A DNA stretch of 64,000 nt from Rhodococcus sp. Z13 (GTDB taxonomy: Bacteria > Actinomycetota > Actinomycetes > Mycobacteriales > Mycobacteriaceae): the NCBI RefSeq assembly GCF_025837095.1, contig NZ_CP107551.1, forward strand, positions 1,718,352 through 1,782,351, given 5' to 3'. Numbering within the stretch: position 1 is the first letter of the stretch; every line of letters starts with the position of its first letter. The position numbers and the translations under genes were made by a program. Below the pieces are notes generated by a model, which made no database searches, was not told the DNA's origin, and saw only the letters and a list, made by a program, of their open reading frames with translations. Of the stretch, positions 44,243 to 53,216 are shown piece by piece.

Positions 44243-45391
44243 CTACCGGAGACCGAACGAGTTCCCGATGATGTCGCGCTGGATCTCGTTGGTTCCGCCG
44301 TAGATCGTCGCGCCGAGGGCCGCGCGCACGTGCTGCACCATGTCGAACTCGGTGGAGTAGCCGTAGCCGCCCATCATCTGCATGCCCTCGAGGGCCGTGT
44401 TCTTGGCGACCTCCGTCGCCTTGAGTTTGGCCATCGACGACGCCCGCGCCAGACCCTGGGGGTCGTCGCCGGCATCGGCGCGGTGGGCGACGCTGTAGAC
44501 GAGCAGCCGGGTGCACTCGATCTCCGTGGCGAGATCGGCGATGCGGTGCTTGATCGCCTGGTAGCTGCCCACCCGCTCACCGAACTGGGTCCGTTCGGAC
44601 ACGAACGCCAGAGCGTCGTCGAAGGCACGTTCGGCGACGCCGAGCATCTGGGCGGCGAGGATCAGCCGCTCGGTGGCCAGCCCGGGCATGAGCTGGGCCC
44701 ATCCCTGGCCGACCTCACCGACCACCGACTCGGCGGGCAACTCGCAGTCGGAGAAGTAGAGGTCGTTGACCTCGGTACCGTTCAGGGTGTCGATGCCCTT
44801 GACGGCGAGGCCCGGCGTGTCGGCCGGCACGTGGAACATCGTCAGCCCGTGGTGCTTCTTCTCGCCACGCTCGGTGCGGGCGATCAGCAGGATGCTGTCC
44901 GCCTGATGGGCATTGGTGATCCACGTCTTCTGGCCGTTGATCACCCAGCCGCCCCCGCGGCGCTCGGCCCGGCAGGACAACGCGGCGACATCCGATCCGG
45001 CCTCGGGCTCGGACATCGCGATCGACAGGGCCGCGCCCTCGGCGAGCCGGCCGAGCACCTTCCGCTTCAGCTCCTCGCTTGCGAACCTGGTGTAGATCCC
45101 GGCCGTGATGAGGGTCGTGCCGTGCCACGGCACCGGGGCCAGCCCGCGGTGGAGTTCCTCGAGCAGGACGCACAGGTCGACGTGGTTGCCGCCGGCCCCG
45201 CCGTACTCCTCGGGCACGTTGATCGCGGCCCATCCGAGTTCGGCGATCCGACGATTGAGCTCGAGGCTGTGCCCCTCGCGACCGCAGTCGGTGAGCTTGT
45301 CGCGTTGTTCACGCGTGCCCACCTCGCGGCGGCAGAACTCGCGGACGGCCGCTGCGAACTCGCGCTGCTCCTCGCTGAGCATCACAGTCAT
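44243..45391 (-). CDS. Acyl-CoA dehydrogenase
   Basis: The 382-residue FAD enzyme introduces a 2,3-double bond into an acyl-CoA. Family blocks are AMSEPEAGSDVA (about residues 121-132), WVINGQKTWITNAHQAD, ERTQFGERVGSYQAI and QMMGGYGYSTEFDMVQHVRA. The catalytic Glu sits near the C-terminus in IYGGTNEIQRDI (about residue 365). It is the last gene of the left-hand catabolic operon, upstream of a terminator, and would act on the CoA ester made by the ligase encoded first in the operon. The acyl chain cannot be predicted. Confidence 0.92.
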   Translation of the reverse strand: MTVMLSEEQREFAAAVREFCRREVGTREQRDKLTDCGREGHSLELNRRIAELGWAAINVPEEYGGAGGNHVDLCVLLEELHRGLAPVPWHGTTLITAGIYTRFASEELKRKVLGRLAEGAALSIAMSEPEAGSDVAALSCRAERRGGGWVINGQKTWITNAHQADSILLIARTERGEKKHHGLTMFHVPADTPGLAVKGIDTLNGTEVNDLYFSDCELPAESVVGEVGQGWAQLMPGLATERLILAAQMLGVAERAFDDALAFVSERTQFGERVGSYQAIKHRIADLATEIECTRLLVYSVAHRADAGDDPQGLARASSMAKLKATEVAKNTALEGMQMMGGYGYSTEFDMVQHVRAALGATIYGGTNEIQRDIIGNSFGLR

Positions 45392-45451
45392 GGAAATCTC
45401 CTGCTCGAAATGGAAGGTGTGCCGATCGGGAAGCCGATCGAGCGGTGGCGA

Positions 45452-46801
45452 TCAGGCGGCGTCGCCGACGCGGACCCGAGTGTCGGGGGACCGGTCGTCG
45501 GTCGCCGATCCGGAGGTGAAGTGACCGCGCATGCTCGAGGCGGCGACGAAGGAGATCACGGCGGTGACCACCAGGATCGCGGCGAGCGGCCACCAGTGCT
45601 TCGACCCGTCCGTCGGGACCAGCGCAGCCGCGACCAGCGGGGTGGGAGCCGCCCACGCGACACCCGAGAACGCACTGCACAGGGCGACACCGCTGTAGCG
45701 GACCTCGGTCGGGAACAGGTCCGCGGTCATGCTCGACACCACGGCGTAGGTGGTGGCGTGACCGAGAACGAGCGCCGCCGCGAACGCGACGATCATCAGC
45801 CCCATGTTGCCCGTGTTGAACAGCAGGAACAGCGGGAACGCGAACAGGCCGGTGAACACCACACCGCCGACGAACACGCGCATGGCCGACAGGCGGTCGC
45901 ACAGGATGCCGACCCCGACCATGGCGAACAGATCGATGGTCGCGGCGACCAGCAGGATCATCAGGGTGTCGCTCTTGCTGAACCCGTGGATGTTGGTCGC
46001 CATCGTGAGCATGTACGTGGTGATCAGATAGAAGAGCACGATCACGCTGGCCTGCAGGCCGACACCGGCGAGGACGCGACCCGGCATCGTGCGCAGCACG
46101 GTCAGGACGGGCTGCTTCGCGACGGCGCCCTGCTCCTTCACCTCCGCGAACTCGCTCGACTCCTCGACACCGAGGCGGATGATCAGGCCGATCACGACCA
46201 GAACGAAGCCGGCGAGGAACGGGATACGCCAGCCCCAGGCCATCAGATCGTCGTTGGGCATGCGGGCGACGAAGTACATGACGACGGTTGCCAGCACCAG
46301 GGCGAGCGGGCTCGCGATCTGCGGGGCCGAGCCGTAGAAACGTTCACGGGTCTTCGGGGCGTTCTCCACACTCATGAGCACGGCGCCGCCCCACTCGCCG
46401 CCCACCGCGACACCCTGCAGGAAGCGCAGGACGGTGAGCAGCACCGGGGCCCAGATGCCGATCCGGTCCCAGGTGGGCAGCAGGCCGATCAGGCCCGTGG
46501 CGCAACCCATCACGGTCAACGTCGTGATCAGGGTCGCGCGGCGGCCGAGTCGGTCGCCGAGATGTCCGAAGACGAACGCGCCCACCGGACGCGCGAGGAA
46601 TGCGACACCCAGGGTCGCGAACGACGCCAGGATGCCGACGTTCGATCCGAGTTCCGGGAAGAAGATCGTCGAGAAGACGAGGGAGGCGGCGGTGGCGTAG
46701 ATGAAGAAGTCGAACCACTCGACGGTGGTGCCGACCAGACTCGCGAGGAACGCGCGTTTCTGCTGTTTGGTTCCGAAGGTGGAGGCGGCATGTTCGGTCA
46801 T
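45452..46801 (-). CDS. MFS transporter, metabolite:H+ symporter (MHS) family
   Basis: The 449-residue inner-membrane protein has twelve predicted helices and the MHS features TTVEWFDFFIYATAASLVF (residues 24-42) and GHLGDRLGRRATL (about residue 90, MFS motif A), plus GEWGGAVLM. Relatives carry organic acids, proline/betaine or shikimate-type compounds with protons. It likely imports the substrate of this operon. ATG 46801 is the start. Conserved charged residues R and D in loop 2-3 are intact. Confidence 0.9.
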   Translation of the reverse strand: MTEHAASTFGTKQQKRAFLASLVGTTVEWFDFFIYATAASLVFSTIFFPELGSNVGILASFATLGVAFLARPVGAFVFGHLGDRLGRRATLITTLTVMGCATGLIGLLPTWDRIGIWAPVLLTVLRFLQGVAVGGEWGGAVLMSVENAPKTRERFYGSAPQIASPLALVLATVVMYFVARMPNDDLMAWGWRIPFLAGFVLVVIGLIIRLGVEESSEFAEVKEQGAVAKQPVLTVLRTMPGRVLAGVGLQASVIVLFYLITTYMLTMATNIHGFSKSDTLMILLVAATIDLFAMVGVGILCDRLSAMRVFVGGVVFTGLFAFPLFLLFNTGNMGLMIVAFAAALVLGHATTYAVVSSMTADLFPTEVRYSGVALCSAFSGVAWAAPTPLVAAALVPTDGSKHWWPLAAILVVTAVISFVAASSMRGHFTSGSATDDRSPDTRVRVGDAA

Positions 46802-46874
46802 GAGGTGCCCTTTCGGCGGACTTCTGTGGAGCGGTGGAATTTCCTTCGGTAGAGCTGGTGGTGGAGCGAGGCGG

Positions 46875-47669
46875 TCAGAAGCGGGCGTGACCACCCGAGA
46901 GGACGCCGGTGGCTCCGATGCGGGCGTCGAAGTCGACCTCCCCGTCGGATGCCTGCGCCCGGACCTCGAGGGTGTTGTCCGGAAGGACCGGCGCCGCGAA
47001 GCGTGCCCGCAGTTCCCTCAACTCCCACGGCTGGGCCCCGGCGGCCTCGGCGACCGTACGCGCGGCGATGCCCAGGGTGCACAGGCCGTGCAGGGTGGGG
47101 CGTTCGAAACCGTACCCCGAGGAGACCTCGGGATCGATGTGGACGGGGTGCAGGTCACCGGTCAGGCGGTAGAGGGCCGGCAGGTTCGCGGGGATGTGGA
47201 ATTCCTCGCGGAAGGAAGCGGATTCGAGGTCGACCCGCGGTGTCGACGGTGCCCGCTCGCCGCCCCAGCCGCCGGAGCCCGGCAGGTGGATGGCGTAGAC
47301 GGCCGTGAACTGCTCGCACTCGACGGCGATGTCGACGGTCGCGGCGGAACCCTTGTCCCAGACGTTCGCGACGTGCGCCCGCATCTCGAGCTTGCCGGAA
47401 CGCGGGAGCGGTGCATGGACGGTCAGTTGCTGCGCCGCGTGGAGGGACTTCAGCCGGTCGTAGGCACCGAGTCCACCGGCCTCCTCGACGGCCCACAGTC
47501 CCAGACCGAGGCCGAAGGTCGGCAGCACGTGCAGGTCCCGCTCGTAGACCAGCGGCAGCCGATCGGGACCGGCACCGACGCACAGTGCGTAGAGGATCGC
47601 GTCGGACTCCCCGTACGCGACGACGCGGGAGCCGAGGTCGTGGCCCTTCAGGGCAGCGACTGCGTTCAT
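46875..47669 (-). CDS. MaoC-type enoyl-CoA hydratase 2
   Basis: The 264-residue protein has two hotdog halves, as in MFE-2-like or HtdX-type hydratases. The active hydratase motif YRLTGDLHPVHIDP lies in the second half (about residues 165-178), with catalytic Asp and His. It adds water to a trans-2-enoyl-CoA to give the R-hydroxy product. The first half (residues 1-120) lacks the motif, as usual. It sits between the transporter and crotonase genes on the same strand. Start ATG 47669. Confidence 0.88.
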   Translation of the reverse strand: MNAVAALKGHDLGSRVVAYGESDAILYALCVGAGPDRLPLVYERDLHVLPTFGLGLGLWAVEEAGGLGAYDRLKSLHAAQQLTVHAPLPRSGKLEMRAHVANVWDKGSAATVDIAVECEQFTAVYAIHLPGSGGWGGERAPSTPRVDLESASFREEFHIPANLPALYRLTGDLHPVHIDPEVSSGYGFERPTLHGLCTLGIAARTVAEAAGAQPWELRELRARFAAPVLPDNTLEVRAQASDGEVDFDARIGATGVLSGGHARF

Positions 47670-47694
47670 GAACGTTCCTTCCGGAAAGGGGAGA

Positions 47695-48441
47695 TCAGGA
47701 TCGGACACCGTGCCGCTCGGAGGCTGCGGCCACGGCCTCGTGCCGAGCGGTGCTGTCCATCAATCGGATTCGGGTGGTCTGCCATGCGGCGTCGTCGTAC
47801 TCGCCGCCGTCGAGACCGCGGAGCAGTTCCCGGGTCGCCGACAACGCCTCGTGCGGGAGACCTGCGATCCGCTCCGCGAGCGCGAGGCCGTGCTCGCGCG
47901 GATCACCGTCGGCGGTGTGGGTGGCCAGCCCGCTGCGCACCGCGTCGCCGGCGTCGAAGCGTTCGGCGAGCACGAGCAGGCGGGTGACCGTCGTGCGGGG
48001 GAGGGTGGCGTGGACCCGGCGGATCGACTGCGGGTTGTACAGCAGTCCGAGTTCGACGGCCGGCACCCGGAACCAGGCCCGGGGACCGAGGATCCGGACG
48101 TCGCACGAGGTGGCGAGCTCGACCCCGGCGCCCACGCAGGCGCCGTCGACGACGGCGACGACGGGTACCGGGCTCGAACAGACCGCCGTGCAGGCGTCTT
48201 CGAGGTCCCGATCGTAGTCGAGATCGTCCGAGGTGCCCGTCAGGTCCGCGAAATCCGCACCCGCACAGAACACCCGGTCCGCACTGGTGAGGAGCACGGC
48301 CCGTACGTCGTCGGGCAGGTCGGTGAAGACCCGGCGGAGCTCGACGAGCAGAGCGCGTGAGAGAGCGTTGCGGCGCTCGGCGCGGTCGAGGACGACCTCG
48401 AGGACGTCGCCGTGGCGCCGGATGCCGAGTCCGGTCGTCAC
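47695..48441 (-). CDS. Enoyl-CoA hydratase/isomerase (crotonase family)
   Basis: The 248-residue protein has the crotonase fold with FCAGADFADL (oxyanion loop, about residues 57-66) and VDGACVGAGVELATSCD (about residues 96-112). The first catalytic Glu position of true hydratases is occupied in VELGLLYNP by Glu, while the family's second acidic residue is less clear, so hydratase, isomerase or thioesterase activity is possible. GTG 48441 overlaps the stop of the amidase gene by four bases. The operon thus encodes two kinds of hydratase. Confidence 0.85.
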   Translation of the reverse strand: MTTGLGIRRHGDVLEVVLDRAERRNALSRALLVELRRVFTDLPDDVRAVLLTSADRVFCAGADFADLTGTSDDLDYDRDLEDACTAVCSSPVPVVAVVDGACVGAGVELATSCDVRILGPRAWFRVPAVELGLLYNPQSIRRVHATLPRTTVTRLLVLAERFDAGDAVRSGLATHTADGDPREHGLALAERIAGLPHEALSATRELLRGLDGGEYDDAAWQTTRIRLMDSTARHEAVAAASERHGVRS

Positions 48442-49829
48442 GGCACCGGCTCCGGTTCCGGAGCCGCCTGCAGTGCCCAGCGTGCCCGCACCGGCGTGTA
48501 ATCGAAATCGAGTGCCGTTTCGAGGGATTCCGCGAGGTTCAGCAGGTCGGCATCCCGGCCGCGGGCGGCGACGAGCTGGGCGCCGATCGGCAGTCCCTCC
48601 GACGTCCCCGCCGGCAGTGTGATCGCCGGGGTGGCGGCGACGTTGAACGGGGAGGTGAAGGGGAATGCACCCCACAGCCAGTCGACCTTCTCCCCGGCGA
48701 TGGTCTTCGGGCGCTTCTCGTGCGGGAACGCCACCGTCGCCACCGTGGGTGTGAGGATCGCATCGAAACGGTGCAGGAAATCGTCCATGCGGAGGCGGAA
48801 TCCGTCCAGTGCTTCGCGGGCACCGGCGACCTCGGCGCTGGTCAGCTGCATCGCGGCTCGCAGACTCGCCCGCTCGTAGGGGGTCAGCAGCTCCGGATCG
48901 TCGAGCAGATGGGCGCGTTCGCGCAGCTCGTCGTCGAGCACGAGCGGCCCGAAGATCTCGTTCCACCCCTGGATCGGGATGTCGGTCTCGACGACCTCGT
49001 GCCCGAGATCCGACAGGATTCCGGCGACGGTCTCGACGGTGCGGGCGACCGCGGGATCGACCGGACGTCCGTCCGGGCGCCGGCAGAAGGCGATCCGCCG
49101 GTGCGGCACGGCGGTGCGTTCGAAGGTCGTCTCGGCGAGGACCTCCGTCATGATGCGGGCGTCGTCCACCGTCCAGGCCAGCGGGCCGGCGGTGACGAAA
49201 TCCGTCATCGCGCGGAAACCCCGTTCGTCCGCGCACGATCCGGTGGTCGGCTTGAATCCGACGAGTCCGCTGAAGGCCGACGGGATGCGGATGGACCCGC
49301 CGCCGTCCGAGCCGAGCGCGATCGTCGCGAGACCGGCGCCGACGGAAGCCGCGGCGCCGCCGCTCGAACCGCCCGGCGTACGGGACGGATCCCACGGGTT
49401 CCCGGTCTCCCGGCCGAGCAGGTTGTCGCTGGTCGCGGACTGGCAGAACTCGGGTACGTGGGTCTTGCCTGGCATCACCGAGCCCGCGGCGCGCAGCCGG
49501 GCGACGGCACCGGAGTCGGACCGGGCGATCCGCCCGCGCTGGGTCAGGGATCCGAGGCCGGTCTCGGTGTCGGCGAGGTGGAAGGCGTCCTTGATGGACA
49601 CCGGCACACCGAGCAGGGGTGCGCGTTCACCGCGCCGGTACCGTTCGGCGGCCTCGGCCGCCTGCTTCCGTGCCAGATCGGCGGTGACGGTCACGTATGC
49701 ACGCAGCTCGGGGTCGAACCGGTCGATGCGGTCGAGGACGTCCTCGGTGACGTCGATCGGGTTCAGCTCGCCGCGCGCGTAGGCGTCGGTCAGTTCGCGG
49801 ACGGGAAGGGTCAACGGGTTCTCAGCCAT
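48438..49829 (-). CDS. Amidase (amidase signature family)
   Basis: The 463-residue enzyme hydrolyses carboxylic amides. The Ser-cisSer-Lys triad is visible as Lys80 (SIKDAF), Ser155 in TPGGSSGGAAAS and Ser179 in GSDGGGSIR. An amidase inside a CoA-dependent catabolic operon suggests the growth substrate, or an intermediate, carries an amide bond that is cut before activation by the CoA ligase; this is inference. It starts at ATG 49829, overlapping the SDR stop by 8 bases. Confidence 0.92.
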   Translation of the reverse strand: MAENPLTLPVRELTDAYARGELNPIDVTEDVLDRIDRFDPELRAYVTVTADLARKQAAEAAERYRRGERAPLLGVPVSIKDAFHLADTETGLGSLTQRGRIARSDSGAVARLRAAGSVMPGKTHVPEFCQSATSDNLLGRETGNPWDPSRTPGGSSGGAAASVGAGLATIALGSDGGGSIRIPSAFSGLVGFKPTTGSCADERGFRAMTDFVTAGPLAWTVDDARIMTEVLAETTFERTAVPHRRIAFCRRPDGRPVDPAVARTVETVAGILSDLGHEVVETDIPIQGWNEIFGPLVLDDELRERAHLLDDPELLTPYERASLRAAMQLTSAEVAGAREALDGFRLRMDDFLHRFDAILTPTVATVAFPHEKRPKTIAGEKVDWLWGAFPFTSPFNVAATPAITLPAGTSEGLPIGAQLVAARGRDADLLNLAESLETALDFDYTPVRARWALQAAPEPEPVP

Positions 49830-50583
49830 GCGGGTGCACCCCTCCGCTGATGCCGTAGACCTCGCCGGTGACGTAACCGGCGTCCGGCCCGACCAGGAAC
49901 GAGACCAGGCCGGCGACGTCCTCGGGGCGGCCGACACGGCCGACGAGCGAACGGTTCTCGGCGTACCCGGAGAAGAACTCGTCGGGGTAGATCTTGCGCA
50001 GGAAGTCGTTGTAGATCAGGCCCGGGGTGATGGCGTTGACACGGATGCCGTGCTTGCCGTTCTCGGCGGCGGCGACGCGGGTGAGGGCGAGGACACCGGC
50101 CTTGGCGGCGGAGTAGGCGGCGCCGTGCTCGGTGCTGGTCTCGTAGGCGGCGATGGAGCTGATGTTGACGATCGCGCCGGAGTTGTTCTTCTGCATCACC
50201 GGCAGGGCGTAGCGCATCGTGTAGAAGGTGCCGTTGAGGTCGACGTCGAGGCAGCGCTTCCAGGTCTCCGAGGACATCTCGGCCACCGGCTCGATCCGGC
50301 TCCACCCGGCGTTGTTGACGAGGACGTCGAGGCGGCCCTTCTCCGAGGCGATGTCGGCGACGACCTCCTGGACCCGGGCCTCGTCGGTGACGTCGAGGAG
50401 ATAGTGGTCGAAGTTGCGGCCGTGTTCGGCGGCCAGCTTCTCCGCGAGCTCCTTGGTGCGGCGTTCGTGGATGTCGGTGACGACGACGTCGAAGCCGTCC
50501 GCCGCGAGGCGGGTCGCGATCGCGGCGCCGATTCCTGCGCCCGCGGCGGCGGTGACGAGGGCGGTGGGACGTTCTTGCATCAT
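49822..50583 (-). CDS. Short-chain dehydrogenase/reductase (SDR)
   Basis: The 253-residue NAD(P)-dependent oxidoreductase has the cofactor motif TAAAGAGIGAAIA (about residues 11-23), NNAGWS (about residue 92), the catalytic Ser in NISSIAAYE and the Tyr-x-x-x-Lys in AAYSAAKAG (about residue 157). Its C-terminal GYVTGEVYGISGG is typical. It probably oxidises a 3-hydroxyacyl-CoA or a related alcohol made by the hydratases. ATG 50583 is the start; the next codon is also ATG. Confidence 0.92.
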   Translation of the reverse strand: MMQERPTALVTAAAGAGIGAAIATRLAADGFDVVVTDIHERRTKELAEKLAAEHGRNFDHYLLDVTDEARVQEVVADIASEKGRLDVLVNNAGWSRIEPVAEMSSETWKRCLDVDLNGTFYTMRYALPVMQKNNSGAIVNISSIAAYETSTEHGAAYSAAKAGVLALTRVAAAENGKHGIRVNAITPGLIYNDFLRKIYPDEFFSGYAENRSLVGRVGRPEDVAGLVSFLVGPDAGYVTGEVYGISGGVHPHG

Positions 50584-50633
50584 GGAGCCTTTCGGAAGAG
50601 CGGTGTTGCGGGAGTGTTCGGTCGCAGTGCTTC

Positions 50634-53039
50634 TCAGGGGAGAAGACGGCGGAGGAGGTCGATCGACCGTTCCGGCTGATCGACGAGCATCAGGTGCCCG
50701 GCGCCGGTGATCTCGTGGTAGGTCGCGTGCTCGACGGCGCCGAGGATGATGTCGGCGGCCTTCTTCGGGCAGAAGGTGTCGTGGTCGGCGCCGACGATCG
50801 CGACCTCGGTGTCGCGCCCGATGCGGGCCAGCTCCGGGGTGAGCGGCGAATCGACCAGGGCGGCCATCGCGGTGGAGGCGTTGATGTAGCCGTGTGCCTC
50901 GCCGACCGCTTCGAGTCGGAAGTCCGTGACGGCGTCGAGATCGGAGTCGGGGTTGTGCAGGGCGGCGGCGGTGTCGTCGCGCAGGGCGGCGCGCTGCGCT
51001 TCGGCGTCGTCGCCGCGGAACAGGTCGATGCGACCGGCGTAGAAGGCGGCGGCGCCACGGCCGACGACACTCGAGGTGCCCAGGGCGACGACCTTCGTCA
51101 CCAGGTCGGACCGCTCGGCGGCGGCGGAGAGGACGACGGTGCCGCCCAGGGAGAAGCCGACGCAGATCGCGGGGCCGGTGACCTCTTCGAGGAAGGCGAT
51201 CAGGTCGTCGCGCAGCTGGGCGAGGGTGCCCTCGGGGGAGCCGACGGTGGTGCGGCCGTGCCCCCGCAGGTCGTAGGCGTACGTGGTGACCGGAAGTTCG
51301 GCCTGCTGGACGGCGCGCCAGCTGCGGTGGTCCTCGGCGAGTCCGTGGATCAGCACGACGGCGGGGCCCTCGCCGGCGCGGGTATAGGTCACGTCGATGT
51401 CGCGCAGCGTGACGGTCTGCGTGGTGAGGCCGGCGGTGCTGGTGGTCATTCCTTCTCCTGACGAGATCATTTCTCTGAGCACGTTCTTGCGGATCTTCCC
51501 GGCGGGGGTCTCCGGCATGGTGGGCAGGACGCGGACGGATTCCGGCCACAGCCGCCGGGGCACTCCGTGGTCGGCGAGCCACTCGCGGAGCTCGTCGAAG
51601 GTCGGGGCGGTGCCGAGGGGCTGGATCACCGCGCAGATCCGTTCGCCGAGCCGGTCGTCGGGGCTGCCCACGACGGCCACGCGGGCGATCTGCGGATGAC
51701 CCGATAGGGCGTTCTCGATCTCGACGGGGGAGATGTTGACGCCACCGCGGATGATGAGGTCCTTCAACCGGCCGGTCAGGCGCAGGTAACCGTTCTCGTC
51801 GACGATCCCGGTGTCGCCGGTGCGGAACCAGCCGTCGGCGGTGAAGGATTCGCGGTGGAGCTGCTCCTGGCCGATGTAGGAGAGGAACAGCGAGGGAGTC
51901 CGCATGACGATCTCGCCTTCGCTGCCGCGGGGCCGGATCCGGCCTGTCGCGTCGATCGTCTCGAGTATGACGCCGGGCATCACCTTGCCACAGGTGTGCG
52001 CGACGAGCTCGGTGGAGTCGTCGGGCAGGCTCGAGGTGGCACCGCCTTCGCTCATCGCCCAGATCGCTGCGATGCGGGTGCCGGGCATCTGTTCCTGTGC
52101 CTGCTCGATGAGGCTCGGTGCGACGGGGGCCCCGCCGCACAGGAACACGCGCATGCCGGCGAGTTTCTGCGTGGCCGAATCCCATTCGGTGTCGACGATG
52201 TCCTTGAGGAAGGGGGTCGCTGCCACGGTGATCTCGCAGCCGTGCTGTTCGACGAGTTCGAGAGCGCGGTGGGGCTTCCATGCGTCCTGGAGGACGAGGG
52301 TCGCCCCGGTCATCAGCGACATGCGGGCGCCGTGCCAGAAGCCCGTGCTGTGCCCGAGTGGGGACGGCATGAAGATGGGCCGCTCGCCGGTGACCTCGTA
52401 GCGGTCGATGACCATCCGGTTGTAGGCGCTCAGGCTCGCCTCGGAGTGTGCGATCGCCTTGGACTTCCCGGTGGTGCTCGAGGAGAACAGCACGTGCGCC
52501 AGGTCGTCGGGGTAGGTGGGGAGGGCGGCGGGCGGACCGTCGAAGCTGCGCCAGGTGCGCGATCCGTCCTCACCGTCGACGAGGAGGATGTGTACCTCAC
52601 GGTCGAGCTCCTCGGCGAGGATCTCGGATTCGGCGAGGAAGTCGCGGCCACGGTGCGCGCGGCGGAGAACGACGGCCTTGGCACCCACGAGATCCGCGGT
52701 GTAGGCGATGGACCGGGGGTCGGTGGTGACCGGTAGGGTCCCGCCGATCATCCCGCCCCGGACGACACCCATGTAGGACGGCATCCACTCGATCCAGTTG
52801 GGCATGCAGACGATGACCACATCGCCTTCGCCGAGACCGTGGGCGGCGAGTTCCTGCTCGACGATGCCGGCCTGCTCCCACAGCTCGGTGCGGGTGAGGG
52901 AGTGGCCCCGGTCGTCGCAGACGGCGAGTGCGTGCGGGTCGTGCTCGAGGTGGCCGAGGAAGAGTTGGAGCGGGGTCCGGATGCCGGCGGGACGGGTGCC
53001 CGGGTCTGCGGTGGCGACTGCGGATACAGGGGAATTCAC
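50634..53039 (-). CDS. Fusion of acyl-CoA ligase and alpha/beta hydrolase
   Basis: One 801-residue frame holds two complete enzymes. Residues 1-530 are an ANL-superfamily CoA ligase with the P-loop FSSSTTGKSKAIAHS (about 185-199), WFRTGD (about 400) and the C-terminal catalytic Lys region PAGKIRKNVL. Residues 531-801 are an alpha/beta hydrolase with the oxyanion HGLAEDH, nucleophile elbow GFSLGGT and the His in GAGHLMLV. The boundary contains an in-frame ATG at 51449 preceded by AGGAG at ideal spacing, so the hydrolase may also be made separately. The ligase would start the pathway by activating the imported acid. Start ATG 53039. Confidence 0.85.
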   Translation of the reverse strand: MNSPVSAVATADPGTRPAGIRTPLQLFLGHLEHDPHALAVCDDRGHSLTRTELWEQAGIVEQELAAHGLGEGDVVIVCMPNWIEWMPSYMGVVRGGMIGGTLPVTTDPRSIAYTADLVGAKAVVLRRAHRGRDFLAESEILAEELDREVHILLVDGEDGSRTWRSFDGPPAALPTYPDDLAHVLFSSSTTGKSKAIAHSEASLSAYNRMVIDRYEVTGERPIFMPSPLGHSTGFWHGARMSLMTGATLVLQDAWKPHRALELVEQHGCEITVAATPFLKDIVDTEWDSATQKLAGMRVFLCGGAPVAPSLIEQAQEQMPGTRIAAIWAMSEGGATSSLPDDSTELVAHTCGKVMPGVILETIDATGRIRPRGSEGEIVMRTPSLFLSYIGQEQLHRESFTADGWFRTGDTGIVDENGYLRLTGRLKDLIIRGGVNISPVEIENALSGHPQIARVAVVGSPDDRLGERICAVIQPLGTAPTFDELREWLADHGVPRRLWPESVRVLPTMPETPAGKIRKNVLREMISSGEGMTTSTAGLTTQTVTLRDIDVTYTRAGEGPAVVLIHGLAEDHRSWRAVQQAELPVTTYAYDLRGHGRTTVGSPEGTLAQLRDDLIAFLEEVTGPAICVGFSLGGTVVLSAAAERSDLVTKVVALGTSSVVGRGAAAFYAGRIDLFRGDDAEAQRAALRDDTAAALHNPDSDLDAVTDFRLEAVGEAHGYINASTAMAALVDSPLTPELARIGRDTEVAIVGADHDTFCPKKAADIILGAVEHATYHEITGAGHLMLVDQPERSIDLLRRLLP

Positions 53040-53111
53040 GAAACACTCCGTTTCGACGAAAGCCGGGATGTGAGAGGCGCGAGAGAGTCGGCGCGAGGTC
53101 GATGGGACGAT

Positions 53112-53139
53112 TCTGTAGGAGTAACGTAGCTCACGTCAA
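53112..53139 (-). promoter_or_regulatory. Promoter of the left-hand catabolic operon
   Basis: On the minus strand TTGACG (53139-53134) and TACAGA (53117-53112) are separated by 16 bases, a good match to housekeeping sigma elements, about 70 bases before the ligase start. Confidence 0.6.
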
Positions 53140-53159
53140 GAGAGTGACATCGCTTTTTT

Positions 53160-53186
53160 GTTAACTCTGCTGACGACCGTGTTAAC
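53160..53186. promoter_or_regulatory. Paired GTTAAC operator sites in the tetR divergent region
   Basis: GTTAAC occurs at 53160-53165 and 53181-53186, exactly 21 bases (two turns) apart. The second copy would lie between -35 and -10 (TACGAT, 53190-53195) of the tetR promoter. These are probable binding sites of the adjacent TetR protein. The 177-base intergenic region holds both promoters. Confidence 0.55.
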
Positions 53187-53216
53187 GGTTACGATTTCCG
53201 CGACGAAAGGAGGGAC

